In this document: piece after piece, positions 45,084 to 56,013 of the stretch
How positions within the stretch are numbered: position 1 is the stretch's first letter
Layout: the number at the start of each line of letters is the position of its first letter
Made by a program: the position numbers and the translations under genes
The notes under the pieces: generated by a model
What the model was told of the DNA's origin: nothing
What the model saw: only the letters and a program-made list of their open reading frames with translations
Database searches by the model: none
Source of the DNA: Sanghuangporus weigelae
Taxonomy: Eukaryota; Basidiomycota; Agaricomycetes; Hymenochaetales; Hymenochaetaceae
Assembly: GCA_033182465.1 (NCBI GenBank)
Contig: CP137326.1
Location: 186,001-250,000, forward strand
Reading direction: 5' to 3'
Length of the DNA stretch: 64,000 nt

Positions 45084-45849
45084 ATGGTCTGGCGTAGTCT
45101 CAGGTGCGTTCCTTCTTGGAACATACTCGGCTTGACTTCGATGGTAGCATTGCCGTTCGCACTTCTATGGGAAACGAAAGTGTTCGTTTGAAGCGGAATT
45201 CACCTTTGATATTGCTTCCTGGGAGAGGCCAGCCGTGAGTTCACATTTTGTCGTTGTTCATCTGACTGTAAATCATATTGCTCTCCTTTTCCTCGCTTTG
45301 TGTCTGTCTGAGTCTTCCGGCGTATCCCGGACTTGGATCCATAGTTTACGGTTTTGATGAATCTCCCATTTCTTTAACGTTCTGAAAATTTTGATCAAAT
45401 CCGCCGTCGGATATGCTGCCCAATCAAACCTCTCCAACCTCTCCTCAAGTGACTTCTGGGATATTCTTACAAGCGTGTTGAAGGTGAGTATCATGCCTCT
45501 GTCCTAAAGATAACCGCGATACTATTTCCGGAAACTGTGAGAAATGAGAGTTTACATCAACTCGATAATCCTGCTTGTGATTCCCCCCACACCTTGGGTA
45601 TTTCTTTTGCCAACTATCACAGTTATCGTTATTGTGCCTGGTTTCGAGATCCAGCCTATAAATCTTATCTTGAAGGATATTCATTCTGATAACCAACTGA
45701 ATCCCGTCTATCTTGCTTGCTGCAAGGAATGGAAATTTCAGTGAGCGTGGGAAGCCGACGGTTCCGCTACTACTTATCTGTGTTTTGTTATCTGACGTCT
45801 CGTATGGGAACCAGTATAATTCAAGTTCAAACCATCTTGCGCTGTAGCA
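45084..45849. other. Intergenic, no supported gene
   Basis: Two minus-strand frames (45,273-45,494; 45,445-45,873) overlap here but show no domain, and the second runs into the next gene's first exon. I leave them uncalled. Confidence 0.4.
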
Positions 45850-47388
45850 ATGACCATCGACAGTGTTCTGCAAGCAGAAAGTCGTGCTGATTATGGTTTC
45901 AAGAATATACCTGTTATGTACGTTTAATAACTGTCCTTTGCCTTGTTTTCATTTGCATCATTTACAATTTAATATCCCGTTTAGTGATATGAAGGATGCG
46001 GATAGTACTGATCCGGCTGCTCGACAGCAGCTTGCAAGAGATATTAGGGATGCATGCGTTAATGTCGGCTTTTTCTACGTCAAGAATCACGATATACCGG
46101 AAGAAAGCATCCTCGGAGCGATAGAGGCCGGAAAGAGATTCTTTGCTCTTCCTGAAGAGACGAAATTGAAGGTGTGTCCAGGATTTCGTGTACCACGGGC
46201 ATCAGAAGGGAATTAGCACCTCTTATGATGACGGTCATTCTAGTATGGCGTCAATCACTCTCCGAGTTTCAAAGGGTACACTGCGCTTTTGAAACAAAAC
46301 ACCGACCGAGAGAACAGAGGTGACCTCCATGAATCATTCAACATAGGACCGGAACAGAATGGATCAAGCAAGAAGAGCGGCCTGTTGGACGCGAACCCGT
46401 GGCCTGCTGAAGTCGATGGATTCAAGGAAGGATATCTTGGCTACTAGTAGGACATCGTTTGATATTTCATGGCCCCGGAATTCAACGAGATCTGATAATT
46501 TTGTCAGCAACAAAGCGATTGCATTCGGCAAGAAATTCTTCCCACTTTTTGCTCTCGCACTTGGTTTGTCGGAGAACTTCTTCGAGGATAAGGTAGTTGG
46601 CTCTCGTTTCGCTGTTTCAACACTCTAAATTGATATTCCAATTTAGACAAAAGAAAATGCTGCAATTATGCGCGTTATTCGATATCCACCCCAATATGGC
46701 ACTGTCGACGATAGGGTCGTCGGAATTGGCGCACATACCGAGTAAGTCGTTCCTTGCCTAATTAATCCTATGCTAAATCGAACTCGGATGATTTTTGATA
46801 GTTTCGAGGTAGCTTTACTGTTACAGTATTGAAATTCATTGCCATTCATGAGACCCCATTTTTAGTGTTTCACAATTCTATGGCAAGAACCTGGGATTGA
46901 AGCACTACAAGTCTTGAACGCCAATAAGGAATGGGTGAATGCGACGCCTATTCCTGGAACTCTCGTAATCAAGTGAGTTCGACCTATGGTCAGCGCCCTT
47001 TGCGAGCAGACTATTCACAGTTTGTAATAGTATCGGTGATCAACTCGCTCGATGGACAAGTATGTGTGACCTGCACTTTGACCATGCATTACACTGACTC
47101 TACGTCACTTCCCAGACGACGTCTTCAGATCTACAGTCCACCGAGCGGTCAACCGTTCCGGAGTCCTGAGACATTCAATGCCTGTATTCTTCGGCGTTGA
47201 CTACAGTGTACCGCTCGAGGTAAATCATCTTTTTGAAACTTCTCGATAAGATAATCCTGAAATTTATGGTCGAATAAAAGCCTATTCCGAGCTGTATCTC
47301 GGAGGAACGGCCCCCCAAGTACGAGGTCATTACAGCCGGCGAACAAATCAAAGCACGACTTCATGCTGCTTACTCAACCAAGGTTTAG
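45850..47388 (+). CDS. 2-oxoglutarate/Fe(II) dioxygenase, isopenicillin-N-synthase type (copy 1)
   Basis: This oxygenase uses Fe(II) and probably 2-oxoglutarate to hydroxylate or desaturate a small molecule; the substrate is unknown. The N-terminal DIOX_N part reads RDACVNVGFFYVKNHDIPEE. The Fe site is HTD in GIGAHTDFECFTIL and the distal His in STVHRAVNRSG. RHSMPVF supplies the 2-oxoglutarate Arg-x-Ser. It ends AAYSTKV. About nine exons are used, including a 7-nt microexon (46,802-46,808, TTTCGAG) that encodes most of D-F-E; without it the metal Asp is lost. All joints keep frame, so the gene looks intact. Copy 2 follows 0.4 kb downstream. Confidence 0.9.
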
Positions 47389-47800
47389 CAGAAACGGCGT
47401 GCTAAGAATTATTTCTTCTCTTCATTCCACTTCAAGTTGGATTCGTATCTATGATTAGCACAGCTTGAAAATAAGTATCATACTTATGAATATGCGTCGT
47501 TTCTTCGTAAGTAGTTGTTTTTGCCGTGTGTATAAATGTATAAGTAGTAATTGCCCATGTCTATTATGTGCCTAGATATCGAATTTTATAGCCTTATCTT
47601 CTAGGTGACAAGAGGTATTTCCCTTAAGAATGCAGTTCAGCCATCAGCCGAGCAGTTTCAGCACGGACTCCGCCGAACTGAACCTAAAAATGGAAATTAT
47701 ATAGGCGTCGTGCGGACTTCTACTTATCTGCGTTATCTCAGCTTTAAATACCAGCTTCGCAGACTCCACACCCCAATTCCTACCGTATCGTACTGTAGCT

Positions 47801-49358
47801 ATGGCTATCGACAGTGTCTTACAGGCGGCAAGTCGAGCTGACTACAGCTTCAAAAGCATCCCCGTCATGTACATCCAATTCTCTTCCTTCGATACCTGTT
47901 TCACTATTGTCTTTTGGGTTTTACTGACGATCGACGTTAAATTCGATATTCAGTGATATGAAGGATGCAGATAGCACTGACCCTGCTGCGCGCCAACAGC
48001 TTGCGAGGGATATCCGAGACGCATGCGTGAATGTTGGCTTCTTCTATGTCAAGAATCATGGCATTCCAGAGGAGAGCATCACTGGAGCTGTCGAAGCCGG
48101 CAAGAGATTCTTCTCTCTCCCTGACGAGACTAAATTTAAGGTATGCTCAGTGCATTCTACCTTTACAGCAATGTAATCACGACGTTCTTTACTATCACCG
48201 AATGTGACAACAGTACGATGCCAAGAAAACCGCAAACTTCAAGGGATACACTGGACTCCTTAGTGAGAACAACGATCCGGAGAATAGAGGTGATCTCCAT
48301 GAAGCGTATGATATTGGACCCGACGAGAACGAATCGTCGAAGAAAAGTGGTCTGACTGGTGGCAATCCGTGGCCTGTTGAAGTCCCCGGTTTTAAAGAGG
48401 GCTACTTAGATTACTAGTGGGTTTCGACACCTGTTCTGAATGCAAAACCTATCCACCTAATATAGGTTCGAATAGTAAACAGGCAATCTCTTTTGGGAAG
48501 AAACTCTTTCCGCTTTTCGCGATTGCCCTGGGTCTCCCAGAGAACTTCTTCGAGGACAAGGTAACTGCACCCCTTGCTTCTAAAAATTCGCCGCTTGACG
48601 CTCTTTGTTCTAGACCCAGGAGAATGCTGCAGTCATGCGCGTAGTAAAGTATCCGCCTCAATTCGGACCTGTTGACGATAGAGTCATCGGGATTGGTGCA
48701 CATACCGAGTACGTCCCGATTTTCTCTAAAGTCCGAATGAATTCTAATCAATCGATTGAGTAGCTTCGAGGTATAGTTGCTTAGAAATTTTTGAAAGGCC
48801 TTTTGACGAACACGGTCTTCGTTTCAGTGCTTCACGATTCTATGGCAGGAGCCTGAAATTGAAGCACTTCAAGTCTTGAACGCCAACAAAGAATGGGTGA
48901 ATGCAACACCTATTCCGGGAACTCTTGTTATCAAGTAAGCTCCAGGACTCCAACTTCTATGATTGCTGATCTTAGCCTACACGTCTTCATATTTAGTATC
49001 GGTGATCAGCTTTCTCGATGGACGAGTATGTTTCTTCTCTGATCCAGATTGACTGAACGCACGGCTAATTCGATGCTGCAAGATGACGTCTTCAAGTCAA
49101 CGGTCCACCGCGCCATAAACCGTTCTGGTGTCTTGAGGCACTCAATGCCCGTATTCTTCGGAGTTGATTACAACGTGCCGCTCGAGGTATTTCTTTATTC
49201 GTTTTTGTTACGTTAGTCTTGCTGAGTCGACGTTATCGATGTAGCCAATTCCTAGCTGCGTCTCACCAGAGCATCCTCCCAAGTACGAAGTCATCACCGC
49301 TGGCGAACACGTCAAGACGCGTCTTGCTGCTGTGTACTCCTATTCTTTCAAGCCTTGA
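47801..49358 (+). CDS. 2-oxoglutarate/Fe(II) dioxygenase (copy 2, tandem)
   Basis: This is a tandem paralogue of the preceding gene with the same intron positions and very similar sequence: AIDSVLQAASRADYSFKSIP, RDACVNVGFFYVKNHGIPEE, GIGAHTDFECFTILWQEPE, STVHRAINRSG. The microexon is at 48,764-48,770 (CTTCGAG). It ends AVYSYSFKP at 49,358. Metal and 2-oxoglutarate ligands are all present. The DNA is diverged in the introns but the exons are close, as expected when both copies are under selection. Length is about 350, normal for the family. Confidence 0.9.
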
Positions 49359-49761
49359 AGTAATCGGCGCAGTGGTCGGAGATGAGGAAGTCTATTTGAA
49401 GAATTCTTGTTCGCTTGGATTGAGGTCTTGAGGATGGACCGGCATGAATATATTGCTCGTGCTTGCAAGGAGAAAGTTGTTAATCGTAAAATGTACTCGG
49501 TTTTTGTCTCTACCATTGTATGAAAATATCTATCTGGATAGCTACAACAAAGCAATATAAGACAGCAGGATTGCTTCCGCTCGCTGGTTATTAGAGCAAC
49601 AGACAGTGAAAAGCGTTCTTTGAAAATGGCGTGAAGCCCACCTGGAACGACATCTTGATGGTTTATTGTCAGGCAGCTGCGTTAGTGGAAGAGGGTGCGC
49701 TGTTGTAGAAAGTTTAATATGACAAGGCAAGTTCACTGAGACACGGAGAACATGCACAGAC

Positions 49762-50071
49762 CTTGCTTGTCCTTCATTACTTCCGCTCTCTACAGCAGCA
49801 GCTTTCTTGCCCTTGCTCTTCTTCGACTTCCTATTGATTTTCATAGAATGACGAACTAACAGATGTACATTGAACAATAGTCTCACCCTTTCGACTTCTT
49901 CTTTTTCTTGTCCTTCTCTGGGACGGGTGGGACACCACCCGCAAAGCCATACGAGGACATGAGTGCCCCAGCAGCGGCCTCGTAGTCTTTAGGTTCAGAA
50001 GGCTTTGGTATGAGCGGTTGGTTGCTGATGGATACGGCATCATCTCCAGCAGAGGTAGGATAGTTTGACAT
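49762..50071 (-). CDS. Small Lys-rich protein with YGFxG motif (member 1)
   Basis: It starts MSNYPTSAGDDAVSISN and has the motif KDYEAAAGALMSSYGFAG, then PPVPEKD and a lysine run. The first exon alone would stop after KKKKKSKG (62 residues). A GTGAGA...AATAG intron at that point joins in phase to more of the same composition (KSKKSKGKKAAAVESGSNEG), so I favour a longer product; its last exon is unclear. The basic tail suggests nucleic-acid or membrane-surface contact, which is inference. It shares the motif and the N-terminal layout with the genes at 51.4 and 55.5 kb. Confidence 0.6.
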
Positions 50072-51363
50072 TGTTCAGAGATATACGTTCACAACAAGCT
50101 TGAGATCAATATAGCAAATGAACTGGAAGTTTGGATGAGGACAACGAAGTGTCGTTTCTCCTCTTTTAAACAATTATCTTTGTCTATCTTAGTACAGATG
50201 AGCGCCGTCTGACAAGCGCAATGAGTATTGGACTCCAGAGCACTATGTGCACCATGTGGATAGCCGCAGTCGGCGGCCCTCTGTTTCGTACCATTCAGGG
50301 AATCTAGGGAATAACACAGTCAGAAAGGCACAGCCGCGGAGCCGCTCATTCGGTCGATTTGGATTCTAAGATAGCACAAATCCCGAAAGAGGCGCAGCAA
50401 GAGCACTGTTGTTGGTTTATTTGGGTATAAAAATAAACCGTTAAGATACAAGGTTCGGGCAAGTTCAGCAGTGTTGCGTGCATCGGATCGCGATGTGAGT
50501 CATCTATCGAGTCAGGGAGGACAAAAACGCGATACTGCTCTCCAGAAGAATATTTTTTGGTCTTAACGGTATTAAGTAACACCAGGGGCAAAGGTTCGGG
50601 ATGAGTATGGCGTAAAAGTAGACCACCGAGTCATAAATCATGATTAGTGCCGAAATAGGGTTGAAGGTCGATCACAAAAGATATTGATGGTGAATAGAAC
50701 AACATCCGGACAATCCGTCTGGTGGCCGTGCTGCGCTGATTCCAATACCGAATGACTCCGCAGAAGCATCCGCGTGGACTATCGCAGCGCGCAGACGAAA
50801 CTGGGGTGAAGGCGTCATCTACGAGGTCCTCGCGCCATATCCTTACTGAAGTAAATTTCACAGAATGATGAAGGCGGATACTTGTTGATAGTTGCGCAGA
50901 GCGCAGCTAGATTTCTGAAAACTTACGATAGCGAACGAACAGAATGGGAGTCCATATTAACCTGAGATGCAAACCCTTCGAAGAGAGGGAGAAGGGTGCA
51001 AGATACAACATACAATACTGCAGACACAAAGTTTCGAAACCTAAGGCAACATAGACGGAGCGAACATAATCAGAGGCTAACAAAGACATCTTCTGACTCG
51101 TCTTGCATGAGAATGAAGAACACTGAGTTAGCGCCGTAGCGTCGTAATAAATAAGGTATGGCGTCGAAGTCAGAATGAACTGGCCAGGAACAAAGAAAAA
51201 AAATGCCGAGCTCGCGATCTGACTGACTGCTGCTTTCTATCTTCCTTTCAGAATTGCATGGGCGCAGGGCGTTCCTAGATGATATGGTGAGGGTATATAC
51301 AATGGATGGTTCAACTTGCCGTCATTTGCTCACTTGAGCACAGAGCACATTATGCCATTGTTT
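50072..51363. other. 1.3 kb without a convincing gene
   Basis: A minus-strand frame at 50,907-51,089 starts MSLLASDYVRSVYVALG, is hydrophobic and ends at a GTAAGT, so it might be a first exon of a membrane protein. I cannot find a convincing partner exon. Nothing else is seen. Confidence 0.35.
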
Positions 51364-51568
51364 CTATTCTTTCTGTCCTTGAGAGAAAGCGTGCTTCTCC
51401 GGGGTACGTGGAAAGCCGCGGGCTCTCCCACCGAAACCGTATTGCGATGCAAGCTCGCCGAGCGCACGCTCGTAATTCTTGATTGGCGCTTGAGGCTTGA
51501 GGCTTGATAATGAGCGCGTCGCCGCTCTCCATGGAAGGCGAGTTGAACATGATAACAGCGATAAACAC
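51364..51568 (-). pseudogene. Small YGFxG-motif protein (member 2), probably frameshifted
   Basis: One frame gives MFNSPSMESGDALIIKPQA, like the start of member 1 (Ser-Gly-Asp-Asp/Ala then Pro-rich). The next frame gives PIKNYERALGELASQYGFGG, then FPRTPEKHAFSQGQKE and a stop. The switch falls at a tandem 7-bp repeat, TTGAGGC TTGAGGC (about 51,488-51,502). One extra 7-mer is what separates the two frames, and with a single unit the halves would read through. It is either a recent duplication that broke the gene or an assembly error. Confidence 0.55.
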
Positions 51569-52105
51569 GGAATTTTTTTGTTCAAGTAAGTGATTGATGT
51601 ACGGGACCTCAGCGCGCTTGAAACCACCTAGTAGTTTATACGGTTACTGGTTGAGGTGATCCTGTCCCCGCAGGCTCGCCCGTCCTGCCATGCCAATTCC
51701 GAAATGCGAGAACATGAACGGTTTAGGCATCTGTGTTCTAAATTTACTCGCGCGAGCACGCCAAGTTTCTGCGTCCCAATTCCGAATGGTCTGAGAAGAG
51801 AACGAATTTGAATAATAATATCAGCGAAAGATTCCATTGGTTGTCCGCCTCCTAGACCTCTCTTGATGGGGAGTCGAGAGTCACTCATCACAAGTCAAAT
51901 GGGCAGCGCACGGAACACCGTCGGAAATGGCATTGAGAGCCTTGAAATATTGATCTGTGCAACGACAACAGAATATTGCTAGTGATACAAGAAGCAAAAT
52001 AAAACTTCAAAATTGTAACAAGAAGACTTCACCTGACAGTCCGAATACGTTGAATGAAAATTTCTAGATAAAGAGCTCCCAATCCCTCTGAAGTGCCTGC
52101 GATGT
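51569..52105. other. Intergenic
   Basis: 5' flank of the small YGFxG gene and 3' flank of PRMT3. The 87-codon minus-strand frame (51,628-51,891) has no recognisable content. Confidence 0.4.
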
Positions 52106-54326
52106 CTACCGTACTTTAAACGATTGCACGAACATTGGGCTTTCCTCTGTATGACCCGTTCCACTGTCTGTATCACGGATGACATAGTGCAATTCGACGT
52201 CCAATTCACGAGAGTTGTCTGCACTTTTCCGGCAGTGGAACGTTCCAGATACAGTCGTACCTGTGCAAATTGAAATTCCCGGTCAGCATTCCATCACAGA
52301 TGGATTGATTTAAATTCACCTTCGCGAACAACGATAGGCTCTTTTAGCAAGAATATCGTCTGCTTCCAGTGCGTAGGTACGCTCTCAGGTCCAGTTGTAA
52401 AGCTCTTCCAAGGTTCTTCCCTCATGATCTTCATGCTGCTTGCGCGGCGCATACGCTCCCGACGACCCGGTGATCTGGGCAACGACGGCGAGCGTGCACG
52501 ACTGGGCGAACCAGGACGCCATACTTCCGCGAGAATAGCTTCACCGTCGCCAGATGCGCTAGCACGTACTTCGGGACCCACTTGAGCGCCATCTTGAGTG
52601 AAGAATACATCGAAGTAAAGGACAAAAGCATGTGCGACGGTACGGCGAGCAGAAGTTCCGTGAAGCTCAAAGGGCGTGGAGAAAGACAATTGATGTGGGG
52701 AGACGATAGCCGTATTGATATCCTACCAGGCAACATAGCAAAAATCAGTCAATCGTCCTGACGAAATAGCCGCTACATACCTTGATGATCGCTGTGTCGG
52801 ATAGCATGGTCTCGTTAGAGACGACTTCAATGATAGCATCATCGTATACGCCGTTGATCATTGGGCTCATATCGTATCCTGCAAAATTTCGAAGTGAGTA
52901 TCGAACGGAGAGATGAATTGAGCTAAACACGGACCATGGACATCTGACCAGAACTCAATGCGATCCTTGACTATCTCTCCAGCAGAACATAGCCCGAGCA
53001 ACATGCGCGCCTGGCTAGGCGCAAGTACACCGCCTTTATCCTTTTGCTCTTCTCGGTCCTCCCTACCGCGCTCTTCGCTAATTACTGTGTGCGCTCTGAG
53101 TGGTGGCTTTAGGAAGCGGTCGCGTGCGGCAAGAACAGAGTCAAGCATGGACTCATAGAGAAGAGCGTAGCCCATCCATTCCGAGACAATCACGTCCACC
53201 TGCGTTATTCCATCGGGCAGCGTGATATCTTCGACTTTGCCATGAATCACACTGAGATTTCTTTTTTAAGCAATGCACCAAAACTTAGTCGCTGCGGCAG
53301 GACTTACGTGATGACATCGTCCATTCCATTAATCTTGATGATCTTCGCTGCCTTCTCTGCGATGTTTTTACTGGCGTCCACAGCAAACACACGTTTCGCT
53401 CCTGCTCGCGCAGCGAAAAGAGAGAGAATTCCAGTTCCACATCCAACATCTAGTACGATGGCATCCCGGAAGAGGTCAGGAGAATTGAGTATGAAGTTGG
53501 CGTATGTCGATGTTCGTACTTTGTCGCGGAGCATCACGTAGTGGATCTCTGCAATGGCTTGTTAGCATGATTCACAGCATGAAGGCAAAATGCTACCATT
53601 TTCTCCGTAACTTTCAAAGTAATGAGAATCATCGTCCCTTTTGGCCACACCTTCTCCCTTCGAAGATGGCTCGGGAGACGTAGAGTCCTCCTGCAGCGCT
53701 CGCTTGACTTCCGAAAGGTTGAATTGCTTCTCAACAAGTGCACGAAAATCTGCCAGGTCCTTCTTTGCCTGTTCCAACTTCTTCGAAAGGACCCGAATCA
53801 TCTTGTCTTTATCATCATCCTTCGCAACTACGCGCTCCACATCTTCATCTTCAGACCAATCATCCGACGCAAGTTGTAGAAGTGGATCATCCTGGATCAC
53901 GGGAATGAGATATTCGTCGGAAGCAAAGAAAGCTTCTTGACCCGTCAGAGCATTAACGTCAACTGCGCTCGGTCTTTCTTTCCGAATGTAGTTCACCAAA
54001 CGCGCTCGTCCATGGAAATCTAGACGTAATCGCGCCACGAGCGCCTGTAGATCGACGTCAAATTTCTCCTTGTCGTGTGCAAGTGCCGCGTCCGCACTTG
54101 GATGGGAAGAGCCATCAAACAGGGATTGGCATGGTTTTTGGTCTTCCTCATTCGAAACCCAGTCGTTCCAATCTTCGTCGTTATCTTCACCAGTTGAGGA
54201 AGAATCGCCAGAGACAGATCCGGCATCTTCGCGTCCAGCGTCCTCGGAGCTCCGTTCCGGGGCTCGCTGCCGGGCTTGCGCCTTTTCGAGCTCGTTCGCA
54301 GATGCCGGAAACTTATGTACACTCAT
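52106..54326 (-). CDS. Protein arginine N-methyltransferase 3 (PRMT3-type)
   Basis: This is a type I arginine methyltransferase; in fission yeast Rmt3 modifies ribosomal protein Rps2 in the cytosol. The acidic N-terminus ([17 protein letters not shown]) precedes the degenerate zinc-finger region of PRMT3 ([11 protein letters not shown] and [13 protein letters not shown]), then a coiled coil. The SAM site is [19 protein letters not shown] and the double-E loop [13 protein letters not shown], with [11 protein letters not shown] before it. The last exons read [20 protein letters not shown] and LDVQLHYVIRD. An Arg/Ser-Pro insert ([15 protein letters not shown]) lies in the C-terminal barrel. It ends FVQSFKVR at 52,106. 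Only one clear zinc Cys remains in the finger. Confidence 0.92.
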
Positions 54327-55458
54327 CTGGATGAGCTATGTGCGCAGCCAAGAAGAGCAGATGTTGAAAAGGATAAGGCGCTCTAACAGCGTTTACACAG
54401 AACGCGACACGCGATCAATTCCGATACAATCGCCGGAAACGCGAAATTAATTATATGCGCTTTGGACAGTTGAGTATTGTCAAGAAAGCACTTATAGGAA
54501 GTTCATACAAGAATCTGCAGACAGAACGCCAGAACGAGCGAGGACAAGAAGGAGACGGGCTTGTGAATGACTGAAACAGGCAGGCGAAGCCTTCAACTGA
54601 GCTTACGTAAATATATCAGTATTTTTTCCAGAGTTTTCGACGACGTTCTCCTTCTCCGCCAAACACGTTTCAGTCTTCATCAGAAAAACTTCTTCGAGTT
54701 ACTGTCGTGCCGCCTTTGCGAGTAACGAACTGCTCTGATCATGTTATGTTGCAGCAGACAACGTGTGGCCACTGAGCCGTTTTTAGGGGAACATGATCTG
54801 ATGTTGGATTGATTCGGAGGTAACGGCCGCAAGAGATCGGACCTCAGAGAGCAAATTGCTGCTAAGGTGTAATGGTGAGGCCCTAGATTGCTCCAGGAAA
54901 GACGGTATTTACTATACGGCAGACAGACAAAGTCACTGCAAAGTACAAATCTTGTTGCTGTGCTAATCAGACACTCAAACGTTAACCCAACCAAATGACC
55001 ACAGTCGCCTATACCTATCGTATCTTCATCACTCGAGTCATCCTAGTCTCATTTCGATTTGTACATTCCGTATCGGACGGGTGAATTCATCAACATTGTA
55101 TTGTCCCCAAAAGGCAACTTCGATTCCTGATTGGCTGGCTGAGAGGAAGGACGCGTCGCAAACTGCGATCTCTGCGCTTTGATCTCCGACTCGTTTGCTT
55201 GTGTAATAAGCAATGAATGCGCAGCCTCACCAGACGCGTGCTGTGCGAGTCAGACGCGGATAAAGCGCGCGCGTATGGGCGCAGCCGCAAGTGTGTTCCT
55301 GGCGGGTTATATGGGGTAGAATTCAGTATATAGGGGCTGACCCTTGGCTGGGCTGACTTCACAAAAAGCTACTTTCTCTTGCGTATCAGCTTAGACTCAG
55401 CCTAGTCAGCCAGCTATATCATCTCGAACGCGTCTATCTACTACACAAACTTCACAAT
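54327..55458. other. Intergenic between divergent genes
   Basis: No gene is supported. A TATATAG at about 55,326-55,332 lies 130 bp before the next start codon and is a plausible TATA element for the small gene at 55,459. Confidence 0.5.
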
Positions 55459-56013
55459 ATGCCTATGACTTCTGGTCACAACTACTATCCTATGTCTGTC
55501 GCCGACATGCGAGACGTTTATGGTCTCATGGACAACACCTCTGCACCTTCGTCTACACGTTCCAGTCGCGTCTCAAGCACGCCTGAATCCCAGCGCTCGT
55601 CTTCGTCCTTCTCGTTTTCGCGTATATTGCGAAAGAAGAGTCGCGTCGACGCTTCCGCTACTCCCGTCTCCGCGCCAACACCCACGCCGTCGAACTCTCG
55701 CCGATCGTCCTTGGACTCTCAAAGGACGCTAACGACTCCTTCCGCTACCGCCACAGCATCGAAACCCATGCAAGCTCCACGGAACTACGAGGCTGCCCTC
55801 GGCGCCTTGTCATCGTCATACGGCTTCAGCGGATCTGGTCCAACATTCGTCCCCGTAGTTGCCACTGCTCCCTCGACGCGTACTTCGAGTCGGAAGGCGC
55901 GTCATTCTCAATCGCCGCCTCCACAAATGGACGAACAGACCGCACGTCTCGGTAACTTGCTCTCGCAGTATGGTACCAGCTCAGTACCCACCGTAGGTGG
56001 ATTTCGGAGGTGA
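55459..56013 (+). CDS. Ser/Thr-rich protein with YGFxG motif (member 3)
   Basis: A single-exon 184-residue protein. It begins MPMTSGHNYYPMSVADMR. A long, low-complexity Ser/Thr/Pro section follows, with SFSFSRILRKKSRVD as a basic patch. The motif RNYEAALGALSSSYGFSG falls at about residues 110-127, and a weaker echo near the end (EQTARLGNLLSQYGTSS). It is probably disordered apart from the motif, which looks like an amphipathic helix ending in Tyr-Gly-Phe. The open frame, good start context and upstream TATA support it. No known domain is recognised. Confidence 0.75.
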   Translation: MPMTSGHNYYPMSVADMRDVYGLMDNTSAPSSTRSSRVSSTPESQRSSSSFSFSRILRKKSRVDASATPVSAPTPTPSNSRRSSLDSQRTLTTPSATATASKPMQAPRNYEAALGALSSSYGFSGSGPTFVPVVATAPSTRTSSRKARHSQSPPPQMDEQTARLGNLLSQYGTSSVPTVGGFRR

